A DNA stretch of 64,000 bases, taken from NCBI GenBank assembly GCA_020634315.1, contig JACKBV010000015.1, forward strand, positions 32,818 through 96,817, read 5' to 3'. Positions within the stretch are counted from its first letter, which is position 1. Each line of letters begins with the position of its first letter. Shown one piece after another: positions 17,346-26,668 of the stretch. A program made the position numbers and the translations under genes. The stretch comes from Ardenticatenaceae bacterium (lineage in GTDB: Bacteria; Chloroflexota; Anaerolineae; Promineifilales; Promineifilaceae). The notes beneath the pieces are model-generated. The model did no database searches. It worked only from the letters and a program-made list of their open reading frames with translations, and was not told where the DNA came from.

Positions 17346-19508
17346 CGTAAAATCCACCAACGGCAGCACAAACGACTGCCACACCACTTCCGCCGTCGCT
17401 CCCCGGCTCAAAAAAGCAAGTTTCATCAACTGCGCGTCCAACTGCGGCTGCAAATAAGCGACATGGCTCAAGGGCAACACGGCCGTTTCCCCCTGCCCAT
17501 CTTCCAGTTCAATGTGCAAATCAATGGGAGGACGCGGCGTATCCGCCGCCGCAATCGGGCCAGCGTCGGCCAACGAGAAGACCAGCGCTTGCTCGGCATG
17601 GAGGGTCAGTGTCGGCGGTAAGGTGATGGTGTAAACGGCCGTTTCCCCATCCGCCCGCTCCCGCCAGCCCAGCGTCACCGCGTGCGTCGCCAGGTCAGTT
17701 CCCTTTTGCTCCACATCCTCCTCACGCCAAACAGACAAGTAACGCCCACCCAAGCGCCCACCGGGCAGCGTCGTCGTCGTCACGTCAATGTCCTCTTCAA
17801 AAGTCAGCACAAACTGCATGTGTGCATCCTCATAGCGCGTTAGATAAATGGTGTCCGGCAGCCAGGCCGCGCCGGGGCGATAATCACGGAAAAAGTCACG
17901 GTAAACGGCCGTTTCATGCAATGTCGCCTCCAAAAACGCCGTCACAAAGACCTGCGCCGCCCGCTGCTGCTCCGTCTCTGGCAAAAGCTGCCCCCGGTTA
18001 TAGAGCAAAATCCCCGGCGTCCAACGATCCGTATCCCCCCAAACCGTATTAAACTGGCCGTGATTTGCGCCATACACATACACCGCCGCCTTAAACCAAT
18101 CCCCGCCGCTAAAATGGACGCGGTCATATTGCTGCTGCCCCATAAACGTGGTCACATCCATGTCATGCGACCCTTGCAGCACCAAATAATGCACATCTTG
18201 CAGCGGCAGCGGCACATCGGCCGGTTTATACTGCCCATCAACAGGGGCAATGGCGATCACGGCACGAATGTCAAAATCATAATTAAAGCGCATCGTGGCA
18301 TAGTCCGGATAACGCGGCAGCCGGTTAAATGCAGCAGCAACGGCCACCGCCTCTCCCCCACGCGAATGGCCGATAAGGGCGATGCGCGTCATGTCTATTT
18401 TGTGGTAGAAAGGGGAAACGGCCGTTTCCTGCCACGCACGCCACAACCGCAAATGCTCCAACAACAGCCAGCCACGCGCATCATTTTCCTCGCTGAGCTT
18501 CTCCTGCCCCAGCCAATCAGCCACCGCCGAGCCATTGAGAAAATTTTCATCCACCGACACAACAATAAACCCACGGCTGGCTAACAACTCGCCCAAATAA
18601 GCATAGCCAGGGTCAGAAAACTCATCCATGCTGTGATTGCCATGCACAACCAGCACCAGCGGAAACGGGCCATCGCCAAGCGGATACCAGACACGGCCGT
18701 TGCGCGGCAGTTCCGTCTCCCCAAAGCCCCAATAAGCCGTGCGCAGCTTCGTCCAACCGGACAAAAACACATCGCCATTCACCGACGTTGTCACCACATC
18801 CACATCTGCGCCAAATTCAGGCCGATGCCTGTCGGTGCCGCTGCCATAGGTAAGCGTTTGCACGGTAAAAGGGCCAGTTTGCGCCGGATCGGGCAGCGTC
18901 GATGTCGCCTTGCCCTTTTCCTCCCAGGCCAACATGGCCGCATTGGGTGGCATCACCAGCGGTGCGCCGGGCCACAACAGCCAGCCGCCCAGCGCCAGCA
19001 GTCCGCCAACTCCCAACAGCAGCCCCAAAGCGCTGAGACGTGGATGAACGGCCGTTTCCCCCTGCCTCTGTCGCCACCACACAGTCACACCCGCCCCCAC
19101 CAGTCCCGTCAGCAACAGCAGCAAAGGCATGAGCAAAGGCAGCGCCCGCTGCCCACCATTGGCAAACGTCGCCAGCAGCAGCAAAACGGCCGTGGCGATC
19201 CCCCATACGAACAGGCGCGGCCAACGCGCCAACCAGCGCAGCAGCAGCACGCCCACAGCACTAGCCAACGCAGTCGCCAGCGCCAACCCCAGCGCATACG
19301 CCGGCAAACTCCACCAGGCAAAACGCACAAAAGCGGGATAGGCCATGATGACAGCAAACAGCCACATCATCAACGCCATGCTTATGCTGGCACCACGCAA
19401 AACGGCCGTTCCTGGGAGAAACGGCCGTAAACGATGCAGCAGCGCCCGCCATCGTTCACGCCAACCGCGTCGTATACTGTTGTGATTGTTACCAGAATCG
19501 GGTTGCAT
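17289..19508 (-). CDS. membrane-anchored alpha/beta hydrolase (PET-hydrolase/chlorophyllase-like fold)
   Basis: About 739 aa from ATG 19508, which overlaps the glpX end by 20 bases; an earlier start at 19574 is possible. Five or six TM helices (about 25-200) precede a soluble domain: LVLVVHGNHSMDEFS (oxyanion region), IALIGHSRGGEAVAVAAA (nucleophile Ser), and YGANHGQFNTVWG with the likely catalytic His. Beta-rich C-terminal regions follow (about 560-730). Substrate unknown; an ester or lipid is plausible. The last 15 residues (after DFTAV) are read from what looks like the start of the CHAT gene in a different frame, so the natural C-terminus may be lost. Several AACGGCCGTT copies lie inside (17634, 17904, 18417, 19047, 19401). 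Confidence 0.75.
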   Translation of the reverse strand: MQPDSGNNHNSIRRGWRERWRALLHRLRPFLPGTAVLRGASISMALMMWLFAVIMAYPAFVRFAWWSLPAYALGLALATALASAVGVLLLRWLARWPRLFVWGIATAVLLLLATFANGGQRALPLLMPLLLLLTGLVGAGVTVWWRQRQGETAVHPRLSALGLLLGVGGLLALGGWLLWPGAPLVMPPNAAMLAWEEKGKATSTLPDPAQTGPFTVQTLTYGSGTDRHRPEFGADVDVVTTSVNGDVFLSGWTKLRTAYWGFGETELPRNGRVWYPLGDGPFPLVLVVHGNHSMDEFSDPGYAYLGELLASRGFIVVSVDENFLNGSAVADWLGQEKLSEENDARGWLLLEHLRLWRAWQETAVSPFYHKIDMTRIALIGHSRGGEAVAVAAAFNRLPRYPDYATMRFNYDFDIRAVIAIAPVDGQYKPADVPLPLQDVHYLVLQGSHDMDVTTFMGQQQYDRVHFSGGDWFKAAVYVYGANHGQFNTVWGDTDRWTPGILLYNRGQLLPETEQQRAAQVFVTAFLEATLHETAVYRDFFRDYRPGAAWLPDTIYLTRYEDAHMQFVLTFEEDIDVTTTTLPGGRLGGRYLSVWREEDVEQKGTDLATHAVTLGWRERADGETAVYTITLPPTLTLHAEQALVFSLADAGPIAAADTPRPPIDLHIELEDGQGETAVLPLSHVAYLQPQLDAQLMKLAFLSRGATAEVVWQSFVLPLVDFTAVNPDAGCHPPGGGAFLV

Positions 19509-20463
19509 GTTCCGCACGAATAAAACGACGTGTCCCCGTCTCCGAACGCAGCAGCAGCGAATACGTCTCTGCATGAGAGCTGGAAAAGCGCACCGGAGCC
19601 ATCAACACACTATTTGTGATGCCGGTCGCCGCAAAAAATATCTCGTCACTCTTCACCAACTGATCCGCCGACAAAATCGCGTCCATATCCAGCCCCGCTT
19701 GGCGCACAGCCGCCCGCTCCTCAGCATCTTGCGGCGACAGGCGTGCCAACATCGCCCCGCCCATTGCCTTCACCGCACAGGCAGCAATCACCCCCTGCGA
19801 CGCCCCGCCAATGCCCATCAAAATATCCACGCCAGATTCCACCGTTGCCGCCAGCAACGCCCCCTCCGCATCCCCCTCATCACGCAAAATAATCCGCGCA
19901 CCGGCCGTGCGAATCTCTTCTATCAAATCCTGGTGGCGCGGCCGATCCAGCATAATCACGGTCATATCGCGTACCGCCTTCTTCTTCACCCGCGCAATTA
20001 GAGCCAACGTCCACGCGGCCGGCGCATCCATACACTCTGGCACCAGCGCCTCTGCCGCCTCCCGATCCACAACAATTTTTTCCATGTAAATAGCCGGAAC
20101 TGGCGACCACATCGAGCCACGCGGAGCCATGCCCACAACAGAAATCGCATTGGGCCGCCCTTTAATGACCAGGTCTGTGCCATCAATCGGATCGACCACA
20201 ACATCCAGCTCTGGCCCATTCCCTGTACCCACACTCGCCCCACTCTGCAAGCTGTAGGGAGTCCCCGTGCGCCCATCTTCGCCAATGACAACATGGCCGT
20301 TAATGTCCAATGTCCCTAAAGCGCTGGACATCGCCCGGCTGGCGGCACGATGCGCTTCTTCATAATTACCTGAACCCGTCCAACGGGCAGCCGCCAGGGC
20401 CGTCGTTTCCGTTACCCGCACCAAATCCAGGCCAAAATTACGCGATGGGCTGTGTTGTTCCAT
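19489..20463 (-). CDS. glpX: class II fructose-1,6-bisphosphatase
   Basis: 325 aa from ATG 20463 (MEQHSPSRNFGLDLVRVTE). Upstream codons in the same frame have no family resemblance. Class II FBPase motifs are present: GNYEEAHRAASRAM, GEDGRTGTPY (here GEDG instead of GEGE), DPIDGTDLVIKG with the metal-binding Asp pair, and GIGGASQGVIAACAVKAMGG. It dephosphorylates fructose-1,6-bisphosphate in gluconeogenesis; in some lineages it also acts on sedoheptulose bisphosphate. Normal family length. It lies 17 bases downstream of the SulP fusion gene. Confidence 0.9.
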   Translation of the reverse strand: MEQHSPSRNFGLDLVRVTETTALAAARWTGSGNYEEAHRAASRAMSSALGTLDINGHVVIGEDGRTGTPYSLQSGASVGTGNGPELDVVVDPIDGTDLVIKGRPNAISVVGMAPRGSMWSPVPAIYMEKIVVDREAAEALVPECMDAPAAWTLALIARVKKKAVRDMTVIMLDRPRHQDLIEEIRTAGARIILRDEGDAEGALLAATVESGVDILMGIGGASQGVIAACAVKAMGGAMLARLSPQDAEERAAVRQAGLDMDAILSADQLVKSDEIFFAATGITNSVLMAPVRFSSSHAETYSLLLRSETGTRRFIRAEHATRFW

Positions 20464-20480
20464 GCCTCTCTCCCTTCTTC

Positions 20481-22631
20481 CTACTCGATTGCCTCCAGCA
20501 AACCGGCCGCTTCCCAGGCCAGCATGCCGCCCGCCAGGACAGTCACATTCATACACCCAATTTGCCGCAGCGCCTGGGCAGCACGCCGACTGCGTCGCCC
20601 ACCACGACACACCAACACAATTTGCCGATCATTTGGCAGCTTGACATCCGCCCCCATTAATTTGGGCAAAGGCACCAACTGCGCTTCGGGAATATGCCCC
20701 TGGCGATATTCGCGTGGTTCGCGCACATCCAGCACCAACGGCGGCAGACCATCATGCCCATTGTGCAAGCTTTGCCACAATTTTTGCGGCGAAATATCAA
20801 TGATGCCCATCTCCGAGAATTCGCGGATGTGCGGAATGGGGGTCAAATCAACCCGTTTGGGCAAGTTCTGACACTCTTTGAAGACCCGCACCGGACATTC
20901 ATAAATGCAAATGGCGGGGTCTAAAACACGCTGGAAGATATAGCTGATAATGTCATCTTCATTGGGGAAATGGTCGGCGCCCAGCAGAGATACAAACCCG
21001 GTCGAACTCATCAAGGCATGGATGGAGGGATTGACGCGCACCAAATAGACATCGCCGCCGCGATCCCGATAAGTGCGCACAACTCCTTCTAGCATATGAA
21101 TGCCGCTAAAATCGCAATGGTTGACGTGGTTCATGCGAATGATGAGAAAGCGCTGTTCTGGCTGCTGCTCCAAATTCGCCAAAATGACCTCTTCGACATG
21201 GTTAACTGCGCCAAAGTACAAATCGCCAAGAATGTCAACAACGCCGAGCTGCGGACATTGTGGGCGATCTGGCTGATGGGCAAAATGTTTGAAGTTTGTA
21301 TCGGGGACGACAGCCAACACGCGCGGGGTGCTGGTACGCATAATGTAGAGGGCAAACGAGAGCAAAATGCCGACTAACACGGCAAACTCGATGCTCAAAA
21401 ACAGTGTGCCGATGAGTGTGGCAACCATGATGACGGCGTCGCCGCGCGTGCCGCGCCAGATACGGCCGATTTCGGCGCGATCAATCATGCCATAGGAGGT
21501 GAGAATGAGCACAGCGGCCAGCGCCGACCTGGGCAAATACGCAGCCAATGGCGCCAGCAGCAGCATTGCCAATAACACAAAAAGGCTGGCGAACACGGCG
21601 GCAAAGGGAGAACGGGCACCGGCTTTGAAATTAACGGCCGTTATCGAAAATGACGCCGCGCACGCATAGCCAGAAAAAAGGCCAGCCATGATGTTTGCCA
21701 ATCCCTGCCCCACAAATTCCTGGTTACTGTCCAGGCGCTGCCCCGTCTGCATCGCCATCGAGCGCGAAATGGCCGTCGTCTGCACCAGGCCAATTGCCCC
21801 CAGCGCCAACGCGCCGGTAGAGAGCTTGGCAATTAAATCCAGGTTGAGCAGCGGCAAATGCACAAATGGCGGCAAATGCTGCGGCAGTTGACCAATCACC
21901 ACCACGCCCGCTTTATCCAGGCCAAACACGTAGACGACAACGGAGGCCAGCACCATGCTAAACAAACCGCCCGGCAAACGAGGGTTGATGCGCTGCAAGA
22001 TGACAATGACCAGCATGGTTCCCAGCCCTAAAACGGCCGTTGCCGGATGCGTCTGCGGTAAATTGACAAAAAAGCCATAAATGGCCTGGAATAAATTATC
22101 CGTTGGAAAAGAGAGGTGCAGCAGGGGGCCAACCTGCTTGATGGCAATGAGAATGCCCGCGCCAGTAGCAAAGCCGACAATGACCGAATGGGAGACGAAG
22201 TTAACCAATATGCCCAAACGCGCCAACCCCATGATTAACTGAAAAACGCCGACCATCAGCGCCATTAAACCGGCAGCGATGGCAAACTCTGCGGTGCCGG
22301 ATGGCAAAATTCCGGCCAGCGCCCCCACAACCAACAGGGAAAGCGCGTTTGTTGGCCCGGTGATAATTTGGTCGGATGACCCCCACAATGCGCCAAAAAT
22401 AGCGCCAACAATGGCCGTATACAAACCCATTTCGGGCGGCAGTTCGGCAATTAAGGCAAAGGCCATGGACAGCGGCAGCCGGATGACGGCGACGGTGATC
22501 CCGGCAATCAGGTCTGAACGCATTTTGTCACGGTTGTAGGTGCGGAGAAGGCGTAACGGCCGTTGCAGATAATAAGCGGCCGGTTCCAAGACCGTTCCCA
22601 GGTTCACTTTGCTTCCCAAATCAGCCAGCAT
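20481..22631 (-). CDS. SulP (SLC26) anion transporter with STAS and rhodanese domains
   Basis: About 716 aa. RBS AGGAGG lies 10 bases before ATG 22631 and only one base before the alternative ATG 22640. The SulP transmembrane part (about 20-430, 12-14 helices) carries LPLSMAFALIAELPPEMGLY and the NALSLLVVG region. A STAS domain follows (about 465-570, FLIIRMNHVNHCDFSGIH), then a spacer, then a rhodanese domain (about 610-715) with LVLDVREPREYRQGHI and the active-site loop CRGGRRSR. SulP proteins move sulfate, bicarbonate or other anions. A C-terminal rhodanese suggests sulfur handling or a regulatory role at the membrane; the transported ion is undetermined. Confidence 0.9.
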   Translation of the reverse strand: MLADLGSKVNLGTVLEPAAYYLQRPLRLLRTYNRDKMRSDLIAGITVAVIRLPLSMAFALIAELPPEMGLYTAIVGAIFGALWGSSDQIITGPTNALSLLVVGALAGILPSGTAEFAIAAGLMALMVGVFQLIMGLARLGILVNFVSHSVIVGFATGAGILIAIKQVGPLLHLSFPTDNLFQAIYGFFVNLPQTHPATAVLGLGTMLVIVILQRINPRLPGGLFSMVLASVVVYVFGLDKAGVVVIGQLPQHLPPFVHLPLLNLDLIAKLSTGALALGAIGLVQTTAISRSMAMQTGQRLDSNQEFVGQGLANIMAGLFSGYACAASFSITAVNFKAGARSPFAAVFASLFVLLAMLLLAPLAAYLPRSALAAVLILTSYGMIDRAEIGRIWRGTRGDAVIMVATLIGTLFLSIEFAVLVGILLSFALYIMRTSTPRVLAVVPDTNFKHFAHQPDRPQCPQLGVVDILGDLYFGAVNHVEEVILANLEQQPEQRFLIIRMNHVNHCDFSGIHMLEGVVRTYRDRGGDVYLVRVNPSIHALMSSTGFVSLLGADHFPNEDDIISYIFQRVLDPAICIYECPVRVFKECQNLPKRVDLTPIPHIREFSEMGIIDISPQKLWQSLHNGHDGLPPLVLDVREPREYRQGHIPEAQLVPLPKLMGADVKLPNDRQIVLVCRGGRRSRRAAQALRQIGCMNVTVLAGGMLAWEAAGLLEAIE

Positions 22632-22820
22632 CTCGTCCATTCCTCCTCAAAGCTGTTTCAGTTGAACAGTTTGAGTTCATTGCTTACCCACATTTACAGC
22701 CCAGTGTACGCCAGCGAAAAATAGGCGTCAAGGCAATGGCTGGTTGAATATCGAGCGCAATATCTTGTAAATTTTCGCGCATCTGGCTAAGCTCCGAGGA
22801 AAAAGGGAGTCTTGACTGCT

Positions 22821-23549
22821 ATGCGTGATACACAAACGCCACAAAAAACCGGGATCGATTATTTACCGGTTGTCATGGATCTGGTAACGGCCGTTGCCCT
22901 GGTAACGGCCGTGCCCACCCTCTCCACCCAACTGGCAACGCCAGCCGGTACAAACGCCCTGCTGCTCATCGGCATCTACATCTTCTTCCTCATCGGCGTT
23001 TTCCTGCTGCGCAAACTGGCCCCAACCGAATCCAGCGTATCGCTGCCCGCCTGGCTCACATTCTGGCTGCAACCCAAAATACGCGCCGTGCTCTCCGTGC
23101 TCTTTGGCCTCGGCATGATGACCGGCATTGCGTATCAACTCGGCTATTTTGATGTGTTTATGACAGCGGGACCAGAAGTGATGGACGAGGGAAGCTCCTC
23201 CTCTCTCTTTGTCTTTGGGCCAGGAGCCTGGCTGTTCCTGTCCATGTTTTATGTTTTCGTGCTCGCCTTCCCTGTCAGGCCAGCCATGACAGGTGGTGGC
23301 AGCGGCTATTGGGGAGCAAAGGTGTTTGGTCTGGCAGCGATCAACGCCCTGCTCCTACTGGCAACGGCGCAAATCCGAGCAATCATGCCCGATCCATCAT
23401 TCCTTTGGCTGCTCCCCATCTACATCTGTCTCGGGCTGTTGTTTGCGCCACCACGCTTGCTGTATGCCAGCGAACAAAAGAATCTCTACAGCCTGATCGC
23501 GTTTGCCGTGCTCTTGCTCATTTGTGCCTGGCAAGGCGCGGCGCTATAG
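22821..23549 (+). CDS. polytopic membrane protein of unknown function
   Basis: 242 aa. I chose ATG 22821 because GGGAG lies 11 bases before it; a TTG at 22812 would sit two bases after it. About six or seven TM helices by hydrophobicity, with a soluble loop around residues 115-135. No family signature recognised. An exact AACGGCCGTT at 22886 and a near copy at 22903 lie in the first TM segment and encode repeated TAV (LVTAVALVTAVPTL). The preceding gap 22641-22811 shows no clear promoter. Confidence 0.65.
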   Translation: MRDTQTPQKTGIDYLPVVMDLVTAVALVTAVPTLSTQLATPAGTNALLLIGIYIFFLIGVFLLRKLAPTESSVSLPAWLTFWLQPKIRAVLSVLFGLGMMTGIAYQLGYFDVFMTAGPEVMDEGSSSSLFVFGPGAWLFLSMFYVFVLAFPVRPAMTGGGSGYWGAKVFGLAAINALLLLATAQIRAIMPDPSFLWLLPIYICLGLLFAPPRLLYASEQKNLYSLIAFAVLLLICAWQGAAL

Positions 23550-23591
23550 CGCCATCACACTCTCTATGCGAAGGGGCATGCCATCAGGCAC

Positions 23592-24284
23592 TTAATATGC
23601 CCCTTCACCTTTGAGCACTGCCGGAACGGTGAGAAAAATGATTTTGATGTCCAACCAGATAGACCAGTTATAAATGTAGGTCATGTCCAGGTGAACTCGC
23701 TCATCGTAGGTGGTGTTGGAACGGCCGTTTACTTGCCACAATCCCGTAATGCCCGGCAAAACCGTCAAGAATGCGTCGCTCCAACGGCCGTACATCGCCA
23801 ACTCACACGGCGTAATCATGCGCGGGCCAACCAGAGACATCTCGCGGCGCAGCACATTAATCAACTGTGGCAGTTCATCCAGGCTAAACTTGCGTAGAAA
23901 ATAACCAACACGGGTCACGCGCGGGTCACATTTCAACTTGTAGTTTTGCGCCAACTCTGCTTGCAAGCGCGGATGTTGCGCCAAAATTGCCGCACCATCG
24001 ACATACATCGTGCGAAACTTGAAGGCGTCAAATTCACGGCCGTTTCGCCCCAAAACACGCCGCCGATAAATCAACGGGCCAGGCGAATCCAGTTTCACCA
24101 ATAACGCAATGACCAATAAGAGGGGAGCGATAAAAACAAGTGCTGGCAAGACAATGAGGTAATCGAGTGTAGCTTTTACCAGATTTGCCGCTCGTGTCTG
24201 TGGCGGCAAGTTAATCGGCGATGGAGGCTGTGGTGCGGATTTTGTAACACGCTCCTCTTTCGACGAGACTCCATGAATAAACAT
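23592..24284 (-). CDS. undecaprenyl-phosphate sugar phosphotransferase (WbaP/WcaJ C-terminal type)
   Basis: 230 aa from ATG 24284, with GGGAG 8 bases before it. One TM hairpin (about 35-62) precedes the bacterial sugar transferase domain: SPGPLIYRRRVLGRNG, AFKFRTMYVDG, RVTRVGYFLRKFSLDELPQL, LVGPRMITP and PGITGLWQVNGRS. Length and motifs fit the short membrane-reentrant initiating transferases that move a sugar-1-phosphate from a nucleotide sugar to undecaprenyl phosphate, the first step of exopolysaccharide or cell-surface glycan assembly. No other polysaccharide genes are adjacent; the GT2 at 9176 and the O-antigen ligase-like protein at 43405 could be related in function. Confidence 0.9.
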   Translation of the reverse strand: MFIHGVSSKEERVTKSAPQPPSPINLPPQTRAANLVKATLDYLIVLPALVFIAPLLLVIALLVKLDSPGPLIYRRRVLGRNGREFDAFKFRTMYVDGAAILAQHPRLQAELAQNYKLKCDPRVTRVGYFLRKFSLDELPQLINVLRREMSLVGPRMITPCELAMYGRWSDAFLTVLPGITGLWQVNGRSNTTYDERVHLDMTYIYNWSIWLDIKIIFLTVPAVLKGEGAY

Positions 24285-24446
24285 AAACAATTCTCCCTTC
24301 CACTAAATAAGACCTAAAATACAACATCTACTGTACCAGCTACACGAGAAAATGCTGCGGCTCGCCAGACAAAGTGGATGTAAATTACGTTACCTTCGTT
24401 TGTTAGTGGGAGGGGTGGCACCGACGTTGATTCGGCATCATATGGC

Positions 24447-25898
24447 TTACTGTTGACTCCAAGAAGCCATATCCCCGGCTGCCAAATCGCGTAAAGGCTC
24501 CCCATTGACCGGTACGATTACAACACGATTTTCGCCATCTTTGCGCATGGACAATACCAAGGCGCTGCTGTCTGGCGACCATAGGTAGTGGCTATGGGCA
24601 TATTGATCAAAATAGGGCAAAAACTGAGATAAAAAGAGAATGGTCGGCTGAAAAGAGGCGACATGGCGATCATCGCCCGTCGTCACGTCTAAAATGTGCA
24701 GGCGCAGCAGATGTCCGGCTTGCACAGGCTGTGTACGCGCCAACACTTTTTGGCTGGCGGAAAGGGCATTAGCCTGAATGTCCTCATTCAAACGGGGTGA
24801 ACTCAGATAAGCCAGGTAACGGCCGTTTGGCGACCAAAAAAACGCCAACACCGTTTCGCGGCTTAACAAACGCCCTTCCCCCGTGTCCGCATCCAGCAGG
24901 CGCAGCGGGCCATAAAAAGCCTCTGTATCGGGTGGGCCACTGATAATTGCCAATTGGTTTCCCACCGGACTCCACCCCAAGGCCAAAGCTCCCGCGTGGC
25001 GCTGCTCATACACAGCGCCCGTTTCTGCATTCGTCACCGTCAGCCAACTCAATCCAGCTTCGCGCTGCGTGGCATATGCCCAGTAACGGCCGTCCGGTGA
25101 AATAGCTGGCGACTGGAAAAAACCAGGGGCAGCAACGGCCACCTTATCCACTTCGCCGCTGGCATCCAACAAAGCCACGCGTGCATCACTGCTGTTTGCC
25201 CCGGAATGAATTAAGATTTGTTCACTATTTGCAGCCCAATGCCAATAAAAAGGGCTGCCCGTCGCCAGCACCCGATTTTCTACCTCTCCCTCAGTTGTCG
25301 CCAGATACAATGCAATGGCGTCTTCAACGTGATTTGCCAGGAAACTGACGTATTGCCCGTCAGGCGACCAGTAAAGGTAAAGTGGGGTTTGTGTGCGGCT
25401 AAAATATCGTTCCTGTGGCTCTTGCACACTGGCATTGTCTTGCAGCAAATAAATTCCGGCACCACGCGAACCACCACCAATGACGGCGACATGCTGCCCA
25501 TCGGGCGACCATGCCGGAAATTGGTAACGCAGTTCGGTATCGGTTAGGGTGTGTTGTTCGCTGCCGTCAGGGGCGATAGATGCGACCTGTCCATCCGTGT
25601 TGACAAAGGTGATGCGATTGATGGGAAAGTCGGCGGAGGGGGTTGTGGCAACGGCCGTTTCCACCTGTTCCGCCTCATCTTCAGAAGAGCGCGTGGGAAT
25701 CACTTCGATGGTTGGACGGGAAACGGCCGTAGCCGCCTGCTGCTTTTGCCATCCCCACCAAAACCAGGCCGCACCGCCCACTGCCGAAGCCAGCAAAGTG
25801 ACTACCAAAACCAGCGAAAGACAGCCAAAAACAAAACGCTTTTTCTTCGACCCGGCAGGCTCATTTGGTGTATACGGTTCCCACTCGTCATTCATCAT
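24447..25898 (-). CDS. membrane-anchored TolB/WD40-like beta-propeller protein
   Basis: About 484 aa from the ATG pair at 25898/25895; an upstream GTG at 25973 also keeps the frame. Lys/Arg-rich residues precede one TM (about 22-48). The rest is a beta-propeller with repeated SPDGQxVAxxG or SPDGRYW motifs: WSPDGQHVAVIGG, WSPDGQYVSFLAN, ISPDGRYWAYAT, WSPNGRYLAYLS and WSPDSSALVLSM. TolB-type propellers outside the cell act in binding or assembly; no partner is evident here. Upstream (25974-26054) is a short divergent gap shared with the gene at 26055. The 24285-24446 gap downstream holds nothing I can support. Confidence 0.75.
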   Translation of the reverse strand: MMNDEWEPYTPNEPAGSKKKRFVFGCLSLVLVVTLLASAVGGAAWFWWGWQKQQAATAVSRPTIEVIPTRSSEDEAEQVETAVATTPSADFPINRITFVNTDGQVASIAPDGSEQHTLTDTELRYQFPAWSPDGQHVAVIGGGSRGAGIYLLQDNASVQEPQERYFSRTQTPLYLYWSPDGQYVSFLANHVEDAIALYLATTEGEVENRVLATGSPFYWHWAANSEQILIHSGANSSDARVALLDASGEVDKVAVAAPGFFQSPAISPDGRYWAYATQREAGLSWLTVTNAETGAVYEQRHAGALALGWSPVGNQLAIISGPPDTEAFYGPLRLLDADTGEGRLLSRETVLAFFWSPNGRYLAYLSSPRLNEDIQANALSASQKVLARTQPVQAGHLLRLHILDVTTGDDRHVASFQPTILFLSQFLPYFDQYAHSHYLWSPDSSALVLSMRKDGENRVVIVPVNGEPLRDLAAGDMASWSQQ

Positions 25899-26054
25899 GA
25901 TCCATTCTCGGTTACGGGTAAAATCTGGCGACATGCCATACGTATCAATGTCTCCAAATTTTAGCACAGCCACCGCCCAACTCCCGTTGGCTCTACACCG
26001 TTACTTAGGAATCATTCGTTTTGGCAAGCAAACGGGTGTGATACAATTTCGCCC

Positions 26055-26600
26055 ATGAGTAAGCAAACAAACAATCAGGCAACACAACCAGAAACCCCTA
26101 CATCCAGCGCCTTCGCCGGATTCATATTTGCAGCCGGTTCGATTTTGGCGATTTCCTACCCGGTACTGGCCTTATCCACCGGCGTGCGTGCCATTTACCA
26201 GATCGCCGAAGGGGAAACCACCAATTCTCCCTGGCTCACCCTGCTCGCATCCCTGTTTTACACCATTGCCACCGTTGGCTTTCTCAAACAACCGCGCCCG
26301 GCTCCCAAAAAGAGCAAGCCGAAAGCGCCGAGCCAATTTTTCCTGGCACGCTGGTGGCGTGCATTGCAACCTGCACAGGCATGGAAAATCTCGTTGGGCG
26401 TGTTGGCGCTAGAAACAGTGCTTACCTTACTTGTCGGCACGCTCAGTTACGCCAGCCCTGGCTTGCTGGGGCGAAATGTCTGGCAATATTTTGGCAAGGA
26501 TTACGGCTATCTCCCCCTGATTCAACCGCTGCTAGGATTGGCCTGGCTGCTCCATCCACAAACGCTGCGCAATTACAACGTGAAAATCGGTAATCGGTAA
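26055..26600 (+). CDS. membrane protein of unknown function
   Basis: 181 aa with four likely TM segments (about 20-45, 60-78, 108-130, 150-165) split by a basic Pro/Lys-rich loop (about 82-92). No recognised domain. It starts with ATG and ends in the bidirectional terminator at 26605-26665, converging on the ArsR-DUF2087 gene. Confidence 0.65.
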   Translation: MSKQTNNQATQPETPTSSAFAGFIFAAGSILAISYPVLALSTGVRAIYQIAEGETTNSPWLTLLASLFYTIATVGFLKQPRPAPKKSKPKAPSQFFLARWWRALQPAQAWKISLGVLALETVLTLLVGTLSYASPGLLGRNVWQYFGKDYGYLPLIQPLLGLAWLLHPQTLRNYNVKIGNR

Positions 26601-26604
26601 TCTC

Positions 26605-26665
26605 AAAAACTCGGTTTCTGCCACAGCACAATCTGCGTTGTTCGCGGTCAGAAACCGAGTTTTTT
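26605..26665. terminator. strong bidirectional intrinsic terminator
   Basis: AAAAACTCGGTTTCTG (26605-26620) pairs with CAGAAACCGAGTTTTT (26649-26664): a 16-bp stem with a 28-base loop, flanked by A-runs and T-runs so it can work on both strands. It lies exactly between two convergent genes. Confidence 0.8.
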
Positions 26666-26668
26666 ACA

